Source of the DNA: Enteractinococcus helveticum
GTDB lineage: Bacteria; Actinomycetota; Actinomycetes; Actinomycetales; Micrococcaceae
Direction: 5' to 3'
Length of the DNA: 64,000 nucleotides
Assembly (NCBI RefSeq): GCF_020742345.1
Contig: NZ_DYXC01000072.1
Coordinates: forward strand, 62,001-126,000
A model generated the notes under the pieces. That model worked only from the letters and a program-made list of their open reading frames with translations, did no database searches and was not told the origin of the DNA. This document shows, in pieces, positions 45,338 through 55,213 of the stretch (positions are counted from its first letter, which is position 1; every line of letters begins with the position of its first letter). The position numbers and the translations under genes are program-made.

Positions 45338-45359
45338 CGACTCCGGCGGTATGGATTTT

Positions 45360-46652
45360 CTATAATCGGCCAGCAGCTTTCAACCGTAAGTAAGCGTCTC
45401 CTACGGCCAAAGGTAGATCAGCAGGTTGGGCTTCGATCACCTCGGCACCATATCGATTCAACAACTGAATCATTTTCCGATTCCGCAGCTTCTGAGCTTC
45501 AGCACTTGCAGCAATATACACCTCATCAGAAGTGGTGCGCTGAGTTGCCATATCTTCAAGTTCTGGATCAGCCACTGCGGCAATGAGCACCACATGACGA
45601 CGCGTAAGTACCGGTAAGACTGGGATGAGGCCCTCTTCGATTGCAGCCGAATCCAACGGGGTAACTAACACAACCAACGCCCGTTGGCGCGTGATCTTGG
45701 AAACTTCAGGCGGAAGAATCGTCCAATCTGCTGCCAGCAAGCGAGGAAACACTTTGGCAAGCGCCGTAGCCATGCGATGCAGCAGGTAACCCTTTTCCTC
45801 TGACGAAGACCGAGCGCGAATGGACTGGTCCATCGTCAAGAGATCTACTCGATCGCCCCCAGCATTAGCCAAAGCAGAAATGAACAAGGCTGCCTCAATA
45901 CCTGCATCGAAACGGGTTTCATCACCAACACGAGCAGCAGAGGCCCGCGAAGAGTCCAAAACCACAACGACCCGACGATCGCGTTCAGGACGATAAGTGC
46001 GGACAATCAAACCGTCCGACCGAGCAGAAGCCCGCCAGTCAATAGTGCGCACGTCGTCACCACGCACATACTCACGCAATGAATCGAACTCATGCCCGGC
46101 ACCCGGACGGTGAACGGCAGATCGCCCCTCAATCTCACGCAACTGTTGGATGCGAGACGGTAAGTGCCGACGCGACCGGAACGGCGGAACGACGGTGACT
46201 TCACCCTCATGGTGATGCGTATGCTGCCGACCGCCAAGACCAAGCGGACCATAGGTGCGAATCGTCAGCTTGCGTGTGCGCACGGTGCCGCGTCGATTCG
46301 GAGTCAGTACTGTCGTGAAACGTTGCGTAGCATGAGGATCAAGATGGAGCCGATGTTCCGGTTGGGTATCGTGGGCAGACGGCTGCCATCCGTCGCGTAC
46401 CAGTCCACGCATGACACGAGCTGCGCGACTGGTTATTTCAACCCACACCTCTCTTGGCTCCTCCAATCTGACTGGCGTATTGACGCTGCGTCGGATCGTG
46501 ACCGCCCGCGGGGAGGCAGCCAGCCACAGGTCGATGCCCAACACGAGCACACATACGCCCAGCAGCGCAAAGATCGTGGCCCAGCTGGGCCACAGAATCA
46601 TCGGAACAAACCCGGCCAGGGCGAGCAGAACACAACGGAAAGAAATAAACAT
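45360..46652 (-). CDS. DUF58 domain-containing membrane protein
   Basis: Protein of 430 residues with two membrane helices at the N-terminus (about 5-45) and a DUF58 domain, which resembles a von Willebrand A fold. The DUF58 core GHEFDSLREYVRGDDVRTIDW (about 185-205) and the VVVLDSSR strand are clear. DUF58 proteins are almost always next to MoxR ATPases and are thought to act with them in assembling or maturing protein complexes. The start overlaps the moxR stop (TAATG). Last gene of a five-gene operon. Confidence 0.9.
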   Translation of the reverse strand: MFISFRCVLLALAGFVPMILWPSWATIFALLGVCVLVLGIDLWLAASPRAVTIRRSVNTPVRLEEPREVWVEITSRAARVMRGLVRDGWQPSAHDTQPEHRLHLDPHATQRFTTVLTPNRRGTVRTRKLTIRTYGPLGLGGRQHTHHHEGEVTVVPPFRSRRHLPSRIQQLREIEGRSAVHRPGAGHEFDSLREYVRGDDVRTIDWRASARSDGLIVRTYRPERDRRVVVVLDSSRASAARVGDETRFDAGIEAALFISALANAGGDRVDLLTMDQSIRARSSSEEKGYLLHRMATALAKVFPRLLAADWTILPPEVSKITRQRALVVLVTPLDSAAIEEGLIPVLPVLTRRHVVLIAAVADPELEDMATQRTTSDEVYIAASAEAQKLRNRKMIQLLNRYGAEVIEAQPADLPLAVGDAYLRLKAAGRL

Positions 46653-47605
46653 TAACGTGGCACCGACACAGTAGCGATCAGACCGGTCAAGACCTGGTCG
46701 ATACTAACCCCGTCCATCTCGGCTTCTGGTCGCAGCGACACACGGTGGCGCAAGCAAGGCAACAGGAGTGCTTGAACGTCGTCGGGGGTAATAAAATCCC
46801 GACCAACCAGCCAGGCCCATGCCTTTGCGGTCTTCATTAGCGCGGTGGAGCCACGTGGTGACACCCCCATTTGGAAAGAGGGCGAATTTCGAGTCGCATG
46901 GATCAGCTCAACAATATATCGCAACACCTCGGGGGAGGTCTTGACCTGGGCGATTTCAGCGCGAGCAGCCGCGATCGTGTCGGCGTCAGCGACAGCTTTC
47001 AAACCAGCCTCGACCAGATCCGTGGGACGGAAACCGGTGGCGTGTCGATGCAGAATCTGTAGTTCTTCTTCGGGCGAGGGGAGATCGAGTTTGACCTTGA
47101 GCATGAACCGATCCAGCTGGGCCTCAGGCAGCGGATAGGTGCCCTCGTACTCGATTGGGTTCTGGGTGGCAATGACCATAAAGGGTTCGGGCAACGGATA
47201 AGTCGTACCATCCACAGAGACCTGATGTTCCTCCATGGCCTCCAACAGTGCGGCCTGAGTTTTCGGTGGGGTGCGGTTGATCTCATCGGCCAACATGAGA
47301 TTGGTAAAAACCGGACCTTCGTGGAAGCGAAACTCGGCGGTAGCAGAGTCATAAATTAATGATCCGGTCACATCACCGGGCATCAAGTCCGGGGTAAATT
47401 GCACACGCGAGTTGTTCAGGTCCATGGCCTGGGACAGGCTGCGCACAAGCAGGGTCTTGGCCACACCGGGTACGCCTTCTAATAGGACGTGACCTTCGGC
47501 AAGCAACCCGATTAACAGTGAGGTGACGGCGTGGTCTTGCCCGACGACGGCTTTGGCGACTTCAGTCCGGACGTCGTTGAATGCGGGACGGGCGGTGGTG
47601 TTCAC
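46652..47605 (-). CDS. MoxR family AAA+ ATPase
   Basis: Chaperone-like ATPase of 317 residues. Walker A is GVPGVAKT (44-51), with Ala in place of Gly as usual for MoxR. Walker B LADEINR, the sensor-1 motif ATQNPIEYEGTYPLPEAQLDRF and the lid motif GVSPRGS are all present. GTG start overlapping the DUF4350 stop. Works with the DUF58 protein; the client is unknown. Confidence 0.94.
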   Translation of the reverse strand: MNTTARPAFNDVRTEVAKAVVGQDHAVTSLLIGLLAEGHVLLEGVPGVAKTLLVRSLSQAMDLNNSRVQFTPDLMPGDVTGSLIYDSATAEFRFHEGPVFTNLMLADEINRTPPKTQAALLEAMEEHQVSVDGTTYPLPEPFMVIATQNPIEYEGTYPLPEAQLDRFMLKVKLDLPSPEEELQILHRHATGFRPTDLVEAGLKAVADADTIAAARAEIAQVKTSPEVLRYIVELIHATRNSPSFQMGVSPRGSTALMKTAKAWAWLVGRDFITPDDVQALLLPCLRHRVSLRPEAEMDGVSIDQVLTGLIATVSVPR

Positions 47606-48798
47606 GAGGACTCCTTTGTTGGTGCGCTGACGCGGTCGCGCACCTGGTGTTCAAGGTCTTGTAGCTGGTTGGCCCAGGCGACGAGTTGCTGTGTGCTCAG
47701 CTTGCCGGTGGGCGGGGTGTAGAGCTGTTGCAGCTCGGTCCGGGAGGCGTTCAACTGCATTGCGGTTTCATTCAGGATCGCATCGGAGGAGGCCTGGGCG
47801 CCTAGGCGCAGGAGCCGAGCCAGTCGGTCAAGTGATGCCTGTTGGAGTGTGGCCAGGGCATGGTATCGCTGGTGAGTTTTGGCGTACATCCGCCCGCGGC
47901 CCACCGTGGTTTCGGCGGCGGGGACTTCTGCCGGCAGCGGCTCAACAATGACGGGACCGGTGCGTCGCCCACGGTAAAACAACCAAATACCTGTGACGAT
48001 GACCGCCCAGACGATACCCATCCGGGCCCAGTCGGGCAACTGGACAGGCGAGAGCTTGCCGTCGGTGTCCGGGTCGAATTGGAAGTCGGGTTGAAACCAG
48101 ATCACGGTGTCGGATTGTCCCAGCGACCACAACGCTAATGTTGCGGTGCCGTTGTCATACAGGCCGGCGTTGGACAGCATGCGCCAGTCGGCAAAAATAA
48201 TCGAGCCCTGGGGGCTTTTGGCAAATGCGTAGGCTGGATCCGTCTGGCCGGTGGATTCATCGACAATCGCGAAACAACCGTGGGCGTCGTCATTGATGAC
48301 CACACCCTGCCGAATAGCACCCACGGACCCGGCCTCCTGGGCTGAGGGCAGACGACAGCTTTGGTCTGCTGCCAGGTTGTCAATAAAATCCACGGTGCGG
48401 GTCTCATAGACACCATCGATGAGGTCTAGCTGTTGGGTAGCGGTGACTCCTGCAAACACCCGCTGATCCGCGGGAACCAGTTCGGCTAATTCGCTGAGGC
48501 GCTCGTAGGAGGCGGTGGCCATGGCCTGGTACTTATCGTGAAACAGGACCGTGGCATCGGGATGGCGTTGCAGTTCCGAGCGCAACTGGGTTATGGACTG
48601 GGCGGGGTGCACGGCAATGCCATGGTCGCTGAGTACGCTGGTCAGCGCTGCGGCGCCGTCGTTGGTCTGATCGTCGATGCCGAGGCTGCCTTCGGTGCGG
48701 GCAGGTTGCATGGAGATCCAGACCATGACGGCTAACCAGATGGCAACGATCAGCGCGATGAGCAGCATAAGCCCCGTCTTACGGCGAGATTTGGTCAT
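47602..48798 (-). CDS. DUF4350 domain-containing membrane protein
   Basis: Protein of 398 residues: an N-terminal membrane helix (about 10-28), a DUF4350 domain outside (about 40-235, with NDGAAALTSVLSDHGI near its start) and a second helix (about 258-276). The cytoplasmic helical tail has Gln/Leu-rich segments. DUF4350 resembles a glutamine-amidotransferase-like fold without evident catalytic residues. Overlaps both neighbours by 4 bases. Confidence 0.85.
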   Translation of the reverse strand: MTKSRRKTGLMLLIALIVAIWLAVMVWISMQPARTEGSLGIDDQTNDGAAALTSVLSDHGIAVHPAQSITQLRSELQRHPDATVLFHDKYQAMATASYERLSELAELVPADQRVFAGVTATQQLDLIDGVYETRTVDFIDNLAADQSCRLPSAQEAGSVGAIRQGVVINDDAHGCFAIVDESTGQTDPAYAFAKSPQGSIIFADWRMLSNAGLYDNGTATLALWSLGQSDTVIWFQPDFQFDPDTDGKLSPVQLPDWARMGIVWAVIVTGIWLFYRGRRTGPVIVEPLPAEVPAAETTVGRGRMYAKTHQRYHALATLQQASLDRLARLLRLGAQASSDAILNETAMQLNASRTELQQLYTPPTGKLSTQQLVAWANQLQDLEHQVRDRVSAPTKESS

Positions 48799-49439
48799 CG
48801 AGGCATCAACCTGGCCGGGTTGTCGTGCGGGTGTGTTGCGGTTGGTTGGGCGACGGCGATGGTCTGGGCGAGGTTGATCATGGCGCTCGTGGCCTCACGA
48901 GTTGGGACCCCACCGCCGTAACTGATTTCGTTGAACTGCTCCGAGGCCTCATGAATCGGGATGCGGTGGGAAGGCAATACACTGCCCAGCGACCAGCCAA
49001 ACACGGTCGCGGTGGTTGCCGGGGTGACCTCAACGAGCTCGCGTACCGCAGCCGAGCGCACCATTGCTCGGTACGCTTGCAAATAGGCTTGATCCAGTTT
49101 TTGGCTGGCCAGCAGTTGGCGGGCCTGATCAAGATACTGGGCCGCAGAAATACTGGGGTCAACCAGCTGGGCTTCAGCCTGGGTAACGCTGGAGACGGAT
49201 GGTCGGAAAAATCGGATCAATAAAATCACCAGGATGACGACGGCGAGCACCAGGAATACCTGAATGATGACGCTACCGGCTCCTGAGGCATCGACGTTGA
49301 GCAGCAGGGCGTCGTTGAGCCATTGCAGCACACGTTCCCACCAGCTCATCGCAGCCGGGTCGACCTCATAGGAATCGATGCGATCATTCAGTAGCCGTCG
49401 AGCGTCGTCGTCATCGGGTGTCCAGGGGATGGACGTCAT
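48795..49439 (-). CDS. DUF4129 domain-containing membrane protein
   Basis: Protein of 214 residues with one membrane helix (about 58-80). The DUF4129 domain follows it (about 100-195; AYRAMVRSAAVRELVEVTPATTATVFG region). DUF4129 proteins usually accompany MoxR/DUF58/DUF4350 clusters. Overlaps flanking genes by ATGA at both ends. Confidence 0.85.
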   Translation of the reverse strand: MTSIPWTPDDDDARRLLNDRIDSYEVDPAAMSWWERVLQWLNDALLLNVDASGAGSVIIQVFLVLAVVILVILLIRFFRPSVSSVTQAEAQLVDPSISAAQYLDQARQLLASQKLDQAYLQAYRAMVRSAAVRELVEVTPATTATVFGWSLGSVLPSHRIPIHEASEQFNEISYGGGVPTREATSAMINLAQTIAVAQPTATHPHDNPARLMPR

Positions 49440-50830
49440 ACACGCGGCCCCGGTGGGTTGGGCGGCGTTTGTGGCGGACCGGATGGGTCAGCCGGGCCGG
49501 TTGGGCCAGAATATGGCGGGTATGGCGTTGGCGGATAACCGCCGCCGGGTTGCTGTGGAGGCTGGCCATAAGGATTCGTCTGTGGTGGATGGGTGGCTGC
49601 GGCTGGGGCGAACCGACCGGGGATCAGGTCGTCGGTTTCGTCGTTGGACGTGGAGTCCTGTTGGCCGGATGTATCGAAACGATCGGCAACGGAACCATTG
49701 GCGCGCTGAGCGACCAACTGTTGGAAATGGATGCCCAGGCCTTCTTTGCGGAAGCGGTAATCGTAGTAGAACATGATCGAGATCAACAAGCCCATATTGG
49801 TGACGATGAACCCGACCAGCGAGCTGACCGCAGTAATGATCAGGTTGGTGATCAGCATCGAGGTGTGCAGTTGTCCCTCGGTTCCAGCCGACATCAACAC
49901 GAAGCTGCCCAAGAAAGACAACGGACCGGTGATCACGGCAGATACGATGCCCAAGATGACACCAAAAAGCAATACTATGCCCAACGTACGCCAGAAATAG
50001 CCGCGCGTAAGCCCCCAGGAGCGACGAAGCGCTGCGAAAATACCGATATCTTCGATCACCATGGCCGGTATGACCAGATGCCAGCGGACGGCAAAGAATG
50101 CTGCTGCGATCCCTGGAATAACTAACGCCAAAAGGAATCCAAAAATTGCCGCAGCGATCGCTCCGCCGCTTTCAGGTTCCCCGCCGGCAAAAACCGCGGC
50201 GGCAACCAATACTAGTAGCAGTGCGATCACCAGGTAGATGACGATCACGGCCACCACCATCAGCGCCAGTAGGCCCACAAGTTTGCCCCATTGGCCGCGC
50301 AAGAGCCGAAAACCCTGACTCAGGGAGGTCTTCATGTTGATCGCACCGCGACCCATCATGATGGAATACATACCCCAGTTAAAGGTTTGACCAACCACCA
50401 GGACGAGTTGTGACAGCAAGATGGAACCAAAGAATCCAATGCTGCCTGCTGCGGTGAATAGCTGGTCAGCGGTGGCAAACGGATCAGCCATTGTCGCCCC
50501 GAATGACCGGAGCAAGAAGAACTCGCCGGTTGCCGTGATGACGGCCGCAATCGAACCAAAGATTAATGCTGCACCGAAAAATAGGCCCGGCGATTTGCGA
50601 ATCGTGGCAAAAAGTCCCGAGAAGTAATCACCTAAAGTTAGTGGGCGCAGTGGCATAGTACCCGGTTGGGCGACTGCAGCATAGGGCGAAGGGGACCCAT
50701 ATGGTGAATACTGCGCCGGCTGTGTTGCACCCCCATATGGGGTATTGCTCTGAGGGTTCCAACCGTAGGATCCCGGCTGGTGAGCGCCCGGTTCTTCGTT
50801 GGGTGGTGGGGTTGGGCCGTGATAAGACAT
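49436..50830 (-). CDS. Multi-pass membrane protein (GDPD membrane-domain-like)
   Basis: Protein of 464 residues. A Pro/Gly/Tyr-rich N-terminus (about 1-60) is followed by six membrane segments between about 75 and 360, resembling the membrane domain found with glycerophosphodiester phosphodiesterases. A Pro/Gly-rich C-terminal tail (about 410-464) closes it. No catalytic phosphodiesterase domain is present. GAGGAG lies 3-9 bases before the ATG. First gene of the MoxR-DUF58 operon and divergent from mtrA. Confidence 0.8.
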   Translation of the reverse strand: MSYHGPTPPPNEEPGAHQPGSYGWNPQSNTPYGGATQPAQYSPYGSPSPYAAVAQPGTMPLRPLTLGDYFSGLFATIRKSPGLFFGAALIFGSIAAVITATGEFFLLRSFGATMADPFATADQLFTAAGSIGFFGSILLSQLVLVVGQTFNWGMYSIMMGRGAINMKTSLSQGFRLLRGQWGKLVGLLALMVVAVIVIYLVIALLLVLVAAAVFAGGEPESGGAIAAAIFGFLLALVIPGIAAAFFAVRWHLVIPAMVIEDIGIFAALRRSWGLTRGYFWRTLGIVLLFGVILGIVSAVITGPLSFLGSFVLMSAGTEGQLHTSMLITNLIITAVSSLVGFIVTNMGLLISIMFYYDYRFRKEGLGIHFQQLVAQRANGSVADRFDTSGQQDSTSNDETDDLIPGRFAPAAATHPPQTNPYGQPPQQPGGGYPPTPYPPYSGPTGPADPSGPPQTPPNPPGPRV

Positions 50831-50942
50831 GGGCTCCTCGTAGTGTCGGATAAACCAGGCGTGCAGGTACAGTAATCGTCAACCGGTTACTACAACAGAT
50901 TCTAACCACGCTTGATCGACAACGGCGATCATTTTTGACGCG

Positions 50943-50960
50943 ATTGGGGGAATCCCCAAT
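50943..50960. promoter_or_regulatory. Inverted repeat in the mtrA upstream region
   Basis: A perfect 7-bp repeat ATTGGGG/CCCCAAT around 4 bases, about 80 bases before the mtrA start in the divergent region. Possible operator; no known protein is indicated. I could not settle on an mtrA promoter here. Confidence 0.35.
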
Positions 50961-51038
50961 ATAAAGCAGCTTCTAGGATCTTGTCCGGTATGCTTTAGAC
51001 GGGTAATTGATATGCCAGTAGCGCGGGAAGGAAGCCGG

Positions 51039-51710
51039 TTGAAGACCAAAATTCTAGTGGTTGACGACGACGAAGCGTTAGCCGAAATGATCGGGATTGT
51101 ACTGAGTAATGATGGGTTTGAAACCTATTTTTGTTACGACGGAGCCCAGGCAAATGACATGTATCGCAGCGTTCGTCCCGATTTGGTGTTGTTAGATCTG
51201 ATGCTTCCCGGTAAGGACGGCATCGAAATTTTGCGTGAACTTCGCAAAGAATCTGACACGCCCGTCGTCATGCTGACTGCCAAGTCTGAAACCGCCGACG
51301 TCGTGCGTGGTCTCGAAGCCGGGGCCGATGACTATGTGCCCAAACCGTTTAAACCCGCTGAACTGGTGGCACGCGTACGCGCGCGACTTCGCGAAACCGA
51401 CACAAAAGACTCCGAAACCTTACAGATCGCAGATCTATCGATCGATGTTGCCGGTCATGAAGTCACACGCGACGGTGTCAACCTTAACTTGACCCCGCTG
51501 GAATTTGACCTATTGGTGGAGCTAGCACGACGTCCGGGGCAGGTGCTGACCCGTGAAGAGCTGCTTGAAGAAATTTGGGGCTATCGTCATCAAGGCGATG
51601 CCCGTTTAGTCAACGTGCACGTGCAGCGACTGCGCGCCAAAGTTGAAAAAGACCCCGATAAACCCGAAGTGATTCTCACCGTACGCGGGGTTGGATACAA
51701 AGCCGGCTAG
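51039..51710 (+). CDS. mtrA: MtrA response regulator (OmpR family)
   Basis: DNA-binding regulator of 223 residues controlling cell-wall, division and osmotic genes in Actinobacteria. Receiver domain with the acidic pocket VVDDDE and phosphorylated Asp53 in LLDLMLPG; Lys in KPFKPAEL. The winged-helix C-terminal domain begins near residue 130 and contains LTPLEFDLL and RRPGQVLTREELLEEIWGY. TTG 51039 is chosen: AAGGAAG lies 5-11 bases before it and the protein then begins MKTKILVVDDD like known MtrA. An ATG at 51012 in frame adds nine unconserved residues. mtrB follows after 3 bases. Confidence 0.93.
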   Translation: MKTKILVVDDDEALAEMIGIVLSNDGFETYFCYDGAQANDMYRSVRPDLVLLDLMLPGKDGIEILRELRKESDTPVVMLTAKSETADVVRGLEAGADDYVPKPFKPAELVARVRARLRETDTKDSETLQIADLSIDVAGHEVTRDGVNLNLTPLEFDLLVELARRPGQVLTREELLEEIWGYRHQGDARLVNVHVQRLRAKVEKDPDKPEVILTVRGVGYKAG

Positions 51711-51713
51711 CTT

Positions 51714-53465
51714 ATGTCCACAGACGCCGCTACCCCTACCGAGGAACCACAAGAACAACCGCGACAAAGCTGGTTCAAACGGTCTTTCGGGATGCTCGAC
51801 CGGACCCGACGACGCTTCATACGGGAATGGGACTCCTCGATGGCGCTGCGTACCGCGGTCATTGCCGCAGCAGCAACGATTATCGGATCGCTGTTCTTGG
51901 CGTTCTTTTTGACCCAACAGATTACTTCGGGCCTCTTTCAATCTCGCTTTAATCAGGTGCAGGCTGAAGCCAACCACGCGCTGCAACAAACCCGGCAAGT
52001 GTTTGAAAATGCTGCCACGGCAGATGAAGATTCCACGACCTCACTGGTTGCCGACACCCTGCGCCAGCTGACCACCGACGACACCGCCTTTGCTCGTGAC
52101 TTTTTGCTGGTCCCCTTAGAAGAAGACGACAGCATGTATGTCGGCTCGATGAGCTCCGGGGGAGCGACTGAACAACTGATCACCGATGAACTGGCCGACC
52201 AAGTCGCATCCGGTAACGGTATCTACTACCAGTCCATTGCCCTGCCCGATGCAGGATCGACCCAACCCGGTTTAGCCTTTGGCACCCAAGTCGTGCTGCC
52301 GCCAGGCAACTACTATGCGCTGTATTTCATTTACGATTTAGCTGACGTCCAAACCACGATCGACTATCTGATGAATGTGCTGCTGGTGGCCGGCGTCGTC
52401 TTGGTTTTCATGAATATTGGGGTTGCACTGTGGGTGACTCGCTCGGTTAGTAAACCCATTCAACAGGCCGCTCAGACGGCTGAATGGTTATCTTCCGGCG
52501 ACCTTTCGGTGCGGATGGATGTTCAACGCACCGATGAGATCGGTTCCCTGTCCGAGTCGTTTAATAAAATGGCCGACAATATTCAGGACCAGATCACCCA
52601 GTTGGCTGACCTATCACAAATTCAGCAGCGTTTCGTATCGGACGTCTCCCACGAATTACGCACCCCGTTGACCACCGTGGCCATGGCATCGGAAGTCCTC
52701 TATGAGTCCCGCAATGAGCTTGACCCGGTGTTGCGACGTTCCACCGAATTGATGCATCACCAGGTTGAACGATTCCAGGCACTATTAGAAGACCTATTAG
52801 AGATCTCACGCTTTGACGCCGGTGCTGCCCAGGTTTCCGTTGAAAAGACCGACTTATTGCACCTCGCTGCCGACGTCGTGCTGACCGCTCAACCGTTGGC
52901 CGATAAGACCAACACGCAGGTGTCGATCGTGGCCAAAGGCGAAAACTTTACCGCCGACGTCGACTCTCGCCGTATCGAGCGCATCCTGCGGAACCTGGTG
53001 AATAATGCGATCGAGCACGGCGAATCCAAGCCGGTAGATGTCATCCTGGAAGGCGACGACACCTCCGTGTCCATTGTTGTGCGAGACCACGGCATGGGCA
53101 TGACTGAAGAACAACTCGAACACGTTTTCGACCGTTTCTGGCGCGCTGATCCAGCCCGCACCCGGACAACCGGCGGTTCCGGGCTTGGCCTGGCTATTGC
53201 TGTCGAAGATACCCGCCTGCACAATGGCACCATCGACGTCTGGGCACGCCTTGAACAAGGCTCCGCATTCCGTGTCACCCTGCCACGTATTTCCGGCACG
53301 GTTGTTTCCGGTGAGCCGCCACTGAGCCTGCCACCCGAATACGACCGGGCCAAGCGCATGTCAGCGCGCGACATCGATGTTCCTGATAGCCAACCACAAG
53401 ACTCGACCGTATTCAATCGTGTCACCGAACAGCATCTCTACCACCCTCGAAAAGAGCTGCCATGA
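51714..53465 (+). CDS. mtrB: MtrB sensor histidine kinase
   Basis: Membrane sensor kinase of 583 residues paired with MtrA. Two membrane helices (about 45-67 and 219-242) bracket an extracellular sensor domain. A HAMP domain follows (about 243-295). The phospho-acceptor His313 is in VSHELRTP, and the ATPase domain has NNAIEHG, DHGMGM, FDRFWRAD and GSGLGLAI. The acidic cytoplasmic N-terminus before TM1 is typical of MtrB. Its stop overlaps the lpqB start (ATGA). Confidence 0.95.
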   Translation: MSTDAATPTEEPQEQPRQSWFKRSFGMLDRTRRRFIREWDSSMALRTAVIAAAATIIGSLFLAFFLTQQITSGLFQSRFNQVQAEANHALQQTRQVFENAATADEDSTTSLVADTLRQLTTDDTAFARDFLLVPLEEDDSMYVGSMSSGGATEQLITDELADQVASGNGIYYQSIALPDAGSTQPGLAFGTQVVLPPGNYYALYFIYDLADVQTTIDYLMNVLLVAGVVLVFMNIGVALWVTRSVSKPIQQAAQTAEWLSSGDLSVRMDVQRTDEIGSLSESFNKMADNIQDQITQLADLSQIQQRFVSDVSHELRTPLTTVAMASEVLYESRNELDPVLRRSTELMHHQVERFQALLEDLLEISRFDAGAAQVSVEKTDLLHLAADVVLTAQPLADKTNTQVSIVAKGENFTADVDSRRIERILRNLVNNAIEHGESKPVDVILEGDDTSVSIVVRDHGMGMTEEQLEHVFDRFWRADPARTRTTGGSGLGLAIAVEDTRLHNGTIDVWARLEQGSAFRVTLPRISGTVVSGEPPLSLPPEYDRAKRMSARDIDVPDSQPQDSTVFNRVTEQHLYHPRKELP

Positions 53466-55153
53466 GGCTCAAGCGGTTGTATAGACTGCTGGTAACCGGG
53501 GCTGCTGCTGTCGCGTTGGCTGCCTGTGCCAGTCTGCCGCAGTCGGGCCAAGTTGGCGAATCCGACCAACAAGCCGATATTAACCGAGACGTCGCCTACA
53601 CGTTTAACCCCGCAGGCCCAGCCGATGACGCCACCCCAACGTCGATCATCAATGGGTTTATCCTGGCGGCAACTGGAATCCAGGGCGATTTTTCCACCGC
53701 CCGCCAGTTCCTGACCGAATCCGCGGCTCAGCAGTGGGATCCATACGCTCAGACCACGATCTATACCGGCCGCCCAATCGTGGATGCCACCAGCGATACT
53801 GAATACACCGTTGAATTGGTCACCATGGGTTCCCTGGACGACGCCGGAGTGTTGGAACTTGCCGATGATGGAAGCACACGAAATCACGAATTCTCGTTAA
53901 CCCAAGTCGATGGGCAGTGGCGCATTGATCAACTGCCAGACGGGATAAATCTCGATGCTGCACAATTCCGCGCGCTGTTCAATACCCAAACCTTGTACTT
54001 CTACGATCCGACGTACACGTACGCCGTCCCAGACGTCCGCTGGATGCTCAACACCGAGGATCAAACGTCAACGCTTGTCACGGCACTTCTTGGCGGGCCG
54101 GCAGATTACCTGGAAGGCGCCGTCGTCACCGCATTCCCAGCCGGCGCGGAACTGTATCGCGACACTGTGCCGGTGTCTAGCGGGATCGCCCAGGTAGATT
54201 TCACCGATGAAACACTGCGGGGCATGTCTGAACTGGCTCGACACCGAATGTATCAACAGCTGGAGCTGACCCTGCAACGATATCCCGGCATCTCGGAAGT
54301 CAATATGACCCGGGAACGTTCTAGTCTAGAATTTGATGAACCTCCCCAGGGCTTTGTCCCCGCCGAGACGTCGGTGACCACCGGAAATTCACAGGTCGGG
54401 ATCCACCCAGAAACCAGCCAATTGGTGAGCTATGAGGCCAGCAGCATGTCAGAGCTGCCTGGTTTCCCCAACGTGGCGAATCTGGAACCGATTGAACCAA
54501 CGATCAATCGCGACCGAAACGTGGTGGCATTTCTTAATGCTGATCGCGACACGATGTATGTAGCAAATGATACAAGTGAAGCTTTCGAAGTTGCCACGGG
54601 TACCGACCTGATCGCTCCCACTATGGACGTGCACGGCTGGGTCTATACCGTGACCAATAACAATACTATTGTCGCAGCAAATACCAATCGCACGGGCCAA
54701 GTTTTGGAGATCATGCACCCGTGGGCTGGACGCGATATTGACATCTTGGCTTTACGTATTTCACCGGAAGGTGCCCGCGCGGCCGTCGTCGTCCAGCTCG
54801 ACGAAGGCCCGTCTCAACTGTTTGTCACAGGACTCATCCGCGATGACGACTCTCAGCCCCAAGCCCTGGGCAATACGTTTCGGTTGCAAACCGATGAACC
54901 CCCCAACGCGGTGGAATGGTATTCAAATGCTGAAGTCCTGGCCGGTCGACTTTCTGAACGAGAACGCGTGGAGCTGGAATTAGTTGGGTTCAGCGGCACA
55001 TCAATCAATTTCAAACCCATGCTGGGCATGACCAACTTCTCAACGGGTGCCGGTAACATCTACGCAGAAACGCAAGACAACGTTTATCTGCGTGTTGGTA
55101 ATAACTGGCGAGTCCAGTCCGACGCTCCCACACAACTGTCGTATCCAGGGTAG
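53462..55153 (+). CDS. lpqB: LpqB lipoprotein, MtrAB accessory
   Basis: Surface lipoprotein of 563 residues that modulates MtrB signalling in mycobacteria. The signal peptide ends with lipobox LAAC, lipidated Cys22. An N-terminal segment is followed by a GerMN domain (about 165-290) and a beta-propeller-like C-terminal half (about 305-560). The ATGA overlap with mtrB shows translational coupling. The gene order mtrA-mtrB-lpqB is conserved in Actinobacteria. Confidence 0.94.
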   Translation: MRLKRLYRLLVTGAAAVALAACASLPQSGQVGESDQQADINRDVAYTFNPAGPADDATPTSIINGFILAATGIQGDFSTARQFLTESAAQQWDPYAQTTIYTGRPIVDATSDTEYTVELVTMGSLDDAGVLELADDGSTRNHEFSLTQVDGQWRIDQLPDGINLDAAQFRALFNTQTLYFYDPTYTYAVPDVRWMLNTEDQTSTLVTALLGGPADYLEGAVVTAFPAGAELYRDTVPVSSGIAQVDFTDETLRGMSELARHRMYQQLELTLQRYPGISEVNMTRERSSLEFDEPPQGFVPAETSVTTGNSQVGIHPETSQLVSYEASSMSELPGFPNVANLEPIEPTINRDRNVVAFLNADRDTMYVANDTSEAFEVATGTDLIAPTMDVHGWVYTVTNNNTIVAANTNRTGQVLEIMHPWAGRDIDILALRISPEGARAAVVVQLDEGPSQLFVTGLIRDDDSQPQALGNTFRLQTDEPPNAVEWYSNAEVLAGRLSERERVELELVGFSGTSINFKPMLGMTNFSTGAGNIYAETQDNVYLRVGNNWRVQSDAPTQLSYPG

Positions 55154-55162
55154 TTATCCACA
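55154..55162 (+). promoter_or_regulatory. Perfect DnaA-box nonamer after lpqB
   Basis: TTATCCACA, 9 of 9 to consensus, at the first base after the lpqB stop and 52 bases before comF. A single copy; could be chance. Confidence 0.3.
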
Positions 55163-55213
55163 CTGTCGCCCCAGCACGAGCACCACAGCGCCTGAATTCG
55201 TCATACTGGCAGC

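Noticed and set aside
49418..50125. 235-residue plus-strand frame
   Set aside because: Lies opposite the multi-pass membrane protein gene, whose hydrophobic pattern and operon overlaps are convincing.
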